Assembly (NCBI GenBank): GCA_910575695.1
Contig: CAJTGJ010000028.1
Location: 1-52,993 of the forward strand
Origin: Oscillospiraceae bacterium
Lineage (GTDB): Bacteria > Bacillota > Clostridia > Oscillospirales > Oscillospiraceae
Reading direction: 5' to 3'
DNA length: 52,993 nucleotides
The notes under the pieces were generated by a model, which worked only from the letters and a program-made list of their open reading frames with translations, was not told the origin of the DNA and ran no database searches. Of this stretch, positions 47,527 to 52,993 are shown one piece after another. The translations under genes were made by a program, and so were the position numbers. The stretch's first letter is position 1. Each line of letters starts with the position of its first letter.

Positions 47527-50247
47527 GTGATTAAAAAATGGTTTGCTGTTATCTCAGATCACAGAATCAGCCTGAGGGAGCGTATGTTCCGCATTGTGAC
47601 GGCCATCTGCATGATCGCGATTGTATTTACCATGCCCATGGGGCGGAGTGTTTGGAATATTCTGATGCTGGCGGTCAGCCTCATTGCCATGGCGGTGATC
47701 ACCAAGATCAGCATTCGGACAAAACGCATTCACACAGGCGCCACGCTGGTCGCGGTGCTGCTTCTTATCCTGTTTCCGCTTACCTTTTTCTCCGCCGGCG
47801 GCTTTTACAGCGGTGTGCCGGAGTGGTTTGTCCTCTGCTTTATTTACGTGTGCATCACCTTGCAGGGACGGCGCAGGATTGCGTTCTTCGGGCTGTGTAC
47901 AGCGGAAACCATGCTTTGCTATAGTTTGGCCTTTTACTTTCCCGCTCTTGCCGCGCCAAACAGCCAGCATACCGCCCTGTTTGATTCCGCGTTTTCCATG
48001 ATTATGGTGGGACTGCTTACCAGCGTGCTGCTTATGTTCCTGAACAGAATGTACGAAGAGGAAAACGCCCTCTCCCAGCGGCAGAAAAAGGAAATCGAGG
48101 AGCTGAACCAGGCGGAAAACCACTTCTTCTCCAGCATGAGCCACGAAATCCGCACGCCTATCAATACGATCATCGGACTGAATGAAATCATCCTGCGGGA
48201 GAGCACCTCAGAGGAGGTAGCCGAAAACGCGAGAAACATCCAGGGGGCCAGCAGGCTGCTGCTCTCGCTGATCAACGATATTCTGGATATTTCCAAGATC
48301 AAATCCGGGAAAATGGAGATTGTCAACGTCTCTTATGAGACCGGCTCCCTGTTTTCAGAAATCGTCAATATGATCTGGATTAAGGCCAGGGAGAAGGGGC
48401 TGGAATTCAAGCTCCATGTGGACCCATCAATCCCAAGTATGCTCTGCGGAGACGAGGTTCGCATCAAGCAGATTTTAATCAACCTGCTGAACAACGCCAT
48501 AAAGTACACAAGCGAGGGTTCGGTTACCCTCTCCGTTCGGTGCGAGCGTCTGTCCCTCAACCGGGTGCGGGTCTGGTATTCCGTGGAGGACACCGGACAG
48601 GGCGTGAAAAAGGAAAATATTCCCTACATTTTCAACGCGTTCCGGCGGGTGGATGAAGAGCGGAACCGCCATATTGAAGGAACCGGCCTGGGGCTGAGCA
48701 TTGTCCAGCAGCTCGTGGAGCTGATGGGCGGAGAAATCAGCGTCAACAGCGTTTATACCAGGGGATCGACCTTCATCGTTCGCCTGGATCAGGACATACT
48801 TGACGATAGCGAGCTTGGGACCTTTACGCTGGCTTCCCGGTCCAAGGTGCGCGACAGCGAGCCATACCGGCAGAGCTTTGAGGCGCCGGATGCCCATATC
48901 CTCGTGGTGGACGACAACGACATGAATCTGATGGTTGTCAAGAAGCTGCTGGCGGAGACCAAAATCCAGATCGACACGGCCTCCAGCGGCGCGGAGTGTC
49001 TGCGTCTGACGCTGGCCCATCACTACGACTGTATTCTCATGGACCATCTGATGCCGGAGATGGACGGGATCGCGTGCCTCCATGCCCTGCGGGTTCAGCC
49101 GGCAGGCTTGTGCCAGAGCGTGCCTGTGGTGGCCCTGACCGCGAATGCCGGCAGCGATAACCAGCTGCTCTACCGAAAGGAGGGCTTCAGCGGGTATCTT
49201 GCCAAGCCTGTCAGCGGAGCATTGCTGGAGGCCGCCGTGCTGAGCATCCTCCCCAAAGGGCTGGTTCATCTGAACGAGGAAGCCCATCAGTCTGAGGTTG
49301 AAAAGGACATCCTGATCTTTGAGCAGACCCAGCGGCGTTCCATCCTCGTTACCACGGACAGCGTGTGCGACCTTCCGGACTCCCTCGTCCGGGAATTCGG
49401 CATTTCCGTTTGCCCCTACTACGTCGATACGGATGACGGCCGTTTCCTGGACGGGCTGGAAATCCAACCGGATGAGCTGCTGATGCACATTGCCGGAGGA
49501 CGAAAGGGGACCTCCCAGCCGCCCAGGGCGGAGGACTACGAGCGGTTCTTCGCGGAGAAGCTGACCGAAGCGCAAAACGTCATTCATATCTCCATGGCAA
49601 AGCACGTCAGCGAGGGATATCAAAACGCCATTGAGGCGGCGAAGTCCTTTGAAAACGTCACGGTGATTGACTCCGGACACCTTTCCAGCAGCCTGGGGCT
49701 GGCGGTGCTGTGCGCAGCTCATATGGCGGAGCATCACGCTGCAAAGGAAGAGATCATAGAAGCTGTGAAACGGGTGGAATCCTCCATCTCCTCTGCCTTC
49801 ATCATCAACAGCACCCATATGATGTGCCAGTCTGGACGGATTTCAAAACGAATCCAGATTCTCTGCGACGCGCTGCTGCTGCATCCGGTGCTGATGCTGA
49901 GAAAGAGCCGGATGGGGGTTGGGTACATGGAGATGGGCAGCTTTTCCCATGTGGCGAAAAAATACGTCAAAAAAACCCTTCAGGATACCAGGAACATCGA
50001 CCGGCGCATTTTGTTCATCACGTATTCCGGGATGGATGAAAAGAAGCTCCAGTATATTCAGAGTCTGGTACAGCAGTACTGCCCGTTTGAGCGGGTCTAT
50101 CTGCAAAAGGCGTCTTCCGCCATCGCCAGCAACTGCGGTCCGGAGTCCTTCGGCCTGCTGTTCATGCGCCGGGATGACAATGTGATTTCCTTCTTTGAAA
50201 CGTCGAACCTGGACGCTGTAAGCGGCAGCGCTCCTCCGAAGTCTTAG
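47527..50247 (+). CDS. Hybrid sensor histidine kinase-receiver fused to a DegV (fatty-acid-binding) domain
   Basis: 906 residues. Membrane sensor (about 15-180, five or six helices); HisKA with His206 in SMSHEIRTPINTIIGLNE; HATPase (DTGQGVKKENIPYIFNAF, GTGLGLSIVQQLVELMGG); receiver with Asp506 in CILMDHLMPEMDG; then about 604-895 a DegV/EDD fold: SILVTTDSVCDLP, GTSQPPRAEDY, VTVIDSGHLSSSLGL, MMCQSGRISKRIQIL. DegV proteins (FakB family) bind one fatty acid and hand it to FakA kinase. The HLSGTY-like loop is altered (KHVSEGYQNA). Start GTG 47527 is chosen because GAGG is 6 bases upstream; a GTG four codons earlier is possible. Third gene of the phosphorelay operon. Confidence 0.92.
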   Translation: MIKKWFAVISDHRISLRERMFRIVTAICMIAIVFTMPMGRSVWNILMLAVSLIAMAVITKISIRTKRIHTGATLVAVLLLILFPLTFFSAGGFYSGVPEWFVLCFIYVCITLQGRRRIAFFGLCTAETMLCYSLAFYFPALAAPNSQHTALFDSAFSMIMVGLLTSVLLMFLNRMYEEENALSQRQKKEIEELNQAENHFFSSMSHEIRTPINTIIGLNEIILRESTSEEVAENARNIQGASRLLLSLINDILDISKIKSGKMEIVNVSYETGSLFSEIVNMIWIKAREKGLEFKLHVDPSIPSMLCGDEVRIKQILINLLNNAIKYTSEGSVTLSVRCERLSLNRVRVWYSVEDTGQGVKKENIPYIFNAFRRVDEERNRHIEGTGLGLSIVQQLVELMGGEISVNSVYTRGSTFIVRLDQDILDDSELGTFTLASRSKVRDSEPYRQSFEAPDAHILVVDDNDMNLMVVKKLLAETKIQIDTASSGAECLRLTLAHHYDCILMDHLMPEMDGIACLHALRVQPAGLCQSVPVVALTANAGSDNQLLYRKEGFSGYLAKPVSGALLEAAVLSILPKGLVHLNEEAHQSEVEKDILIFEQTQRRSILVTTDSVCDLPDSLVREFGISVCPYYVDTDDGRFLDGLEIQPDELLMHIAGGRKGTSQPPRAEDYERFFAEKLTEAQNVIHISMAKHVSEGYQNAIEAAKSFENVTVIDSGHLSSSLGLAVLCAAHMAEHHAAKEEIIEAVKRVESSISSAFIINSTHMMCQSGRISKRIQILCDALLLHPVLMLRKSRMGVGYMEMGSFSHVAKKYVKKTLQDTRNIDRRILFITYSGMDEKKLQYIQSLVQQYCPFERVYLQKASSAIASNCGPESFGLLFMRRDDNVISFFETSNLDAVSGSAPPKS

Positions 50248-50266
50248 TTCGCTCCATATTTTCTTA

Positions 50267-50303
50267 AAGGCAGGGGATTTTTAAGAAATCCCCTGCCTTA
50301 TCT
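50267..50303 (+). terminator. Rho-independent terminator of the phosphorelay operon
   Basis: AAGGCAGGGGATTT (50267-50280) pairs with AAATCCCCTGCCTT (50286-50299), followed by ATCT. The rest of 50303-50503 shows no gene; it may contain degraded mobile-element sequence. Confidence 0.8.
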
Positions 50304-50503
50304 CGTAATCACCGGGCCATCGGCTGCTTTCCATGCGGGGCCAGGAACACATGGAAAGCCCTTGGGCATTGTTAAGGAACCCCTGAAACACAGGTAATCT
50401 GGGACGGGAGTAACAAACAGCTTGCGGGCAGAAGAAAATATGGTATTATCACCTCTGGATCGCCTGTTCACTCATGCTCCGGTTTAGCTTTAGCGTCTGA
50501 CCA

Positions 50504-50959
50504 TCAACAATCCGTAAGTTGTTCCAGCAGCCCGCGGCAACCCTCCAGCACATCCCGCCAGGTGGTTTCAAAATCATCGGTATACCACGGATCGGCCACA
50601 TCGCCGGGGCGGTCGGTGTAGTCCATCAGGAGGTGCAGCTTCCCGGCAAAGTCGCTGCCGCAGATGCGGTGCATATTCCGCAGGTTGGCCCGGTCCATCC
50701 CGATCAGGAGGTCGTATTGGTCGTAGTCGCTGTTCTTGAGCTGCCGAGCCGTCTTGCCCGCACAGTCGATGCTGTGTTCGGCCAGCTTGCGCCGGGCCGG
50801 GGGATAGACCGGGTTGCCAATCTCCTCCGTGCTGGTAGCGGCGGACTCGATGTGGAATTGGCCCTCCAGTCCGGCTTTCTTCACCAGATCCTTCATTACG
50901 AATTCGGCCATCGGGCTCCGACAGATATTGCCGTGGCAGACGAATAGTATCCTTGTCAT
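50504..50959 (-). CDS. Low-molecular-weight protein-tyrosine phosphatase
   Basis: 151 residues. The P-loop CHGNICRSPMAEF at the N-terminus is the CX5R(S/T) signature with nucleophile Cys8 and Arg14. VADPWY supplies the general-acid Asp. YDLLIGMDRANLRNM is a second family block. Members dephosphorylate tyrosine kinases of capsule systems or small-molecule phosphates; arsenate reductases share the fold but this sequence has the phosphatase D-P-W/Y motif. ATG 50959 follows AAGAGGTTTCATA. Monocistronic, on the chromosomal side of the integrase remnant. Confidence 0.93.
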   Translation of the reverse strand: MTRILFVCHGNICRSPMAEFVMKDLVKKAGLEGQFHIESAATSTEEIGNPVYPPARRKLAEHSIDCAGKTARQLKNSDYDQYDLLIGMDRANLRNMHRICGSDFAGKLHLLMDYTDRPGDVADPWYTDDFETTWRDVLEGCRGLLEQLTDC

Positions 50960-51088
50960 ATTATGAAACCTCTTGAATGTATTGATATTCCGGGCCCTGC
51001 AGGTGTTTTGCGGCATTTTCTTCCGCTCATTCTCTTGGCATATCCCGGCGTAAAATAGCACAGCTTTGACCCCGAAAGTAGTAGGAAA

Positions 51089-51125
51089 GGTAGTAAATCA
51101 AAGGGGCTCATCCCGTTTTACTACC
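51089..51125. repeat. Short inverted repeat at the integrase end (possible att region)
   Basis: GGTAGTAAA (51089-51097) and TTTACTACC (51117-51125) are inverted copies; the second overlaps the integrase stop. The position next to the integrase C-terminus is where the attachment site of Tn916-like elements lies. The matching other end of the element is not in the window. Confidence 0.4.
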
Positions 51126-52160
51126 CGACGCGGGCAACCCGTTCCAGCTCCGCCTGTACGTCCTCGAAGCCCAGGTGGGTGTAGGTGCTCAGCGTACACC
51201 AATATCCGAGTGGCCCATGAGGTATTGCAGCGTCTTGGGGTTCATGCCGCTCTTTGCCATGTTGGAGCAAAATGTACGTGCGGGGTGACTTTGGGCATCT
51301 GCACCTTGTAGATGCTGTTGTATTTCTGGCAGATGTGCTTGAAGTAATGCTCCCAGTGAAGCGCCACCATCGGCTTGCCATCCTTATCCAAATACAGAAA
51401 GCCGCACCTGCCGCCGATCATCGGCTCGGTCTTGGGCTTCGGCCTGCTGGCGATAATGCGCTGGAAGCACTGGTACACATCGTCCGTCATGGGGATTTCC
51501 CTCGCCCTGCTGGCAGTTTTCGTTTCCTCAATGATGTACTCCATATTCCGCTTTCGCTGAAGGTGGTGGTTGACGCTGATTCTGCGGTTCCTCATGTCCA
51601 GGTCAGCCCTACAAACTCCGAAATGTGAAGCCCCGTCTTGAACAGGATATAAATGCCGTCATAGTACCGGGAAAAGTGCTTGTCACCCTTTACAAATTCC
51701 AGAAATGCCCGTTCCTGTTTCCTTGTGATCGCTTCCCTTGTCACGCTGTCGTTGACAACAACGGTGGCAAGCTGAAATTCAAACGGATTTTTGCGTATCA
51801 AAAGCCATCTGAAACGCAGGCCGGACAACGCCCCGAATGAGTGGATGGAGCTGTACCCCCTGCCGTCCTGCTGTAACTTGATGAGCCAGCATTTGGCGTC
51901 GGACAGCTTCACCCGGTCAATGCGCTGTCTGCCGAAGTCCTCTTTTTTGATGATGTTGAGGACAAAGTTATAGTTGGCTTCGGTGTTGTGCCGGACGCCG
52001 GTTTTCTGGGAGAGGTACTTCTTCACCAAATCCAGAACGGTCATCTCTCCGCCGCGGGGAATAATGGCGTCCTCAATATCCCGCCGGATTTGCTTCTCCT
52101 TTTCCCGCAGGGAAAGCCCATCCCGTTTGCCCTGGGGCGTACTGTCCGTGGCTTCTAAAA
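51121..52160 (-). pseudogene. Tn916/Tn1549-type tyrosine integrase, frameshifted remnant
   Basis: Three frames together give one integrase. Part 1 (about 52160-51600): KRDGLSLREKEKQIRRDIED, MTVLDLVKKYLSQ, YDGIYILFKTGLHISEFVGL (first catalytic Arg expected in TGLRISE, here His). A small deletion near 51602 shifts frame. Part 2 (to about 51278): EYIIEETKTASRAREIPMTD, FLYLDKDGKPMVALHWEHYF, TPHV. A second deletion there removes the CRH of the HxLRHT-like box. A one-base loss near 51196 precedes Part 3, STYTHLGFEDVQAELERV, with the nucleophile Tyr. About 60 N-terminal residues are also missing. The enzyme is dead. Confidence 0.9.
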
Positions 52161-52214
52161 GAGCATCGGCATGATATAATCATATTATACCATAGCTGAG
52201 GCTCATTTTCCATA

Positions 52215-52736
52215 TCAATCTGACCGCCTTCTTGAAACTTTTCGCAAGGTGCGGCGCTTAAATCGACGACAGCTTATCCAAAACTGCTCAAACCGCTGGC
52301 GTTTGTTTAGAATTTTCACGCCGTTCTGAATGACAAAGCCCGCGTCCAGGTTGCTGTTTACCAGCCTGCGCCGCTGGACGGCGCTCCGGGACAGCCCCAG
52401 GGCCTCGCCGATCTCGCTGTCCGTCAAATCCAGCACCAGACGCAAAATCAAAATGCTTTGCTCCTGTTCCGGCAGACCGGCAAAGGCGCCGACCACTTGT
52501 TGGCTTCTGATCGGCAGGTCATAGCCGCAGTACGAGAACACATAACTGTCGCTGGGATAGTCGTCCGCCAAACACAGCTTATCCATCGCCGTTTGAGGCA
52601 ACCGCTCTAAGGACGTTTCCCGGCTGGCCCGCGGCTTCATTTCCCGAATGCAGTCGATTGCCTCATGCTTCAATACGGTCTTGCAAAAGGCATCAAATCT
52701 GCACCGTTCGCCATAGTCGCCGGGGTTCGTTTCCAT
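52215..52736 (-). CDS. Sigma-70-like regulator of conjugative-element type
   Basis: 173 residues. A short region-2-like N-terminal part (FDAFCKTVLKHEAIDCIREM) and a region-4 helix-turn-helix (QSILILRLVLDLTDSEIGEA, LGLSRSAVQRRR) match the small sigma-like genes upstream of xis/int in Tn916/Tn1549-like elements. Normal members end soon after the QRRR helix; here about 45 further basic residues follow (KILNKRQRFEQFW, FKRRTLRKVSRRR), which may be read-through across a deletion junction. ATG 52736 follows AAAGGGGGTGAGAAG. The helix-turn-helix and excisionase genes expected before the integrase are missing. Confidence 0.75.
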   Translation of the reverse strand: METNPGDYGERCRFDAFCKTVLKHEAIDCIREMKPRASRETSLERLPQTAMDKLCLADDYPSDSYVFSYCGYDLPIRSQQVVGAFAGLPEQEQSILILRLVLDLTDSEIGEALGLSRSAVQRRRLVNSNLDAGFVIQNGVKILNKRQRFEQFWISCRRFKRRTLRKVSRRRSD

Positions 52737-52854
52737 CTTCTCACCCCCTTTCGTCGGGGGATGGTGGTGGTACTCTCCCTTTCTGCTAACAGAGCGTTCG
52801 GCGGCACAGGTTTTGCACGCAAACCCGCTTTCCGCAGAGAAAAAAGAGAAAAAA

Positions 52855-52993
52855 TTTGAGGCTTCGGTAGAAAGAGTGGGCGGGTCAGCGGTTAGGGAGA
52901 GTGGGATGAAGATTGGAGCAGGAGAGCATAACCATAGCGAGAAGATTATCCACGTTGCGAAAGCCAAAAGCGGTACGGATGATGAGTTTGATT
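52855..52993. repeat. Right copy of 139-bp terminal inverted repeat
   Basis: Exact inverted copy of 1-139. On the plus strand it carries an ATG at 52906 behind GGGAGAGTGGG, opening a frame MKIGAGEHNHSEK that reaches the window end without a stop (29 codons). The frame is also open upstream of that ATG back to the edge of the repeat. Product unknown; probably part of a mobile element continuing beyond the contig. Confidence 0.9.

Noticed and set aside
1..52993. CRISPR array, tRNA or rRNA genes
   Set aside because: No regularly spaced repeats, no cloverleaf-like sequences with conserved tRNA boxes and no rRNA signatures were recognised by eye; a tRNAscan/Infernal run would be decisive.

Overview
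The window looks like one complete assembly contig from a high-GC, spore-forming gut Firmicute, most likely Oscillospiraceae (the Flavonifractor / Pseudoflavonifractor / Lawsonibacter group). Evidence seen: GC-rich coding sequence, strong GGAGG ribosome binding sites, and sporulation genes (spoVT, a spoIIQ-type M23 gene and spoVAC), two of them behind good sigma-G or sigma-F promoter matches. The genus is inferred. No tRNA, rRNA or CRISPR array was seen. The contig begins and ends with the same 139-bp sequence in inverted orientation, so it probably stops inside a dispersed repeat.

Left to right: 1-640, insertion-sequence debris (the end of an IS5-like element joined to the C-terminus of an IS630-like transposase). 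639-2695, an AgrC/AgrA-like quorum-type two-component pair. 2.9-12.7 kb, a membrane-anchored, domain-permuted GH3 glycosidase, a chemoreceptor, ilvD, and the potassium uptake pair trkA-trkH. 12.8-17.7 kb, a PatB/MalY-type lyase, a thioesterase, a MATE exporter, an unknown coiled-coil protein, a GNAT and a broken NUDIX gene. 17.7-21.6 kb, a heterodimeric ABC exporter preceded by a complete attenuator (promoter, 25-codon leader ORF, terminator), resembling the B. subtilis bmrBCD layout. 21.7-26.3 kb, a ZIP transporter, a 41-residue membrane peptide, an S51 peptidase, icd and a DUF975-type membrane protein. 26.5-30.4 kb, spoVT, a GH2 glycosidase, ferritin and spoIIQ. 30.5-35.6 kb, a small membrane protein, recG, and a TetM/EF-G-like GTPase fused to a C-terminal NYN (Rae1/YacP-type) nuclease domain. 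35.8-43.6 kb, sugar catabolism: eda-kdgK, then malQ, a LacI regulator and a sugar ABC importer behind three tandem LacI-type operators. 43.7-50.3 kb, spoVAC and a three-gene phosphorelay whose last member is a histidine kinase-receiver-DegV fusion. 50.5-52.99 kb, a low-molecular-weight tyrosine phosphatase and the decayed end of a Tn916/Tn1549-like conjugative element (frameshifted integrase and a sigma-like gene).

How the genes fit together: GH3, GH2, MalQ, the importer and KDG kinase/KDPG aldolase point to growth on plant or host glycans and uronates. The chemoreceptor, Agr-like pair and phosphorelay are sensory. The best candidates for undescribed biology are (1) the kinase-receiver-DegV fusion, which could link fatty-acid binding to phosphorelay signalling, (2) the translational GTPase-NYN fusion, a possible single-protein factor that binds stalled ribosomes and cuts mRNA, and (3) the leader-peptide attenuator of the ABC exporter. 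Candidates 2 and 3 may be connected, because in B. subtilis Rae1 acts on the bmr operon mRNA.
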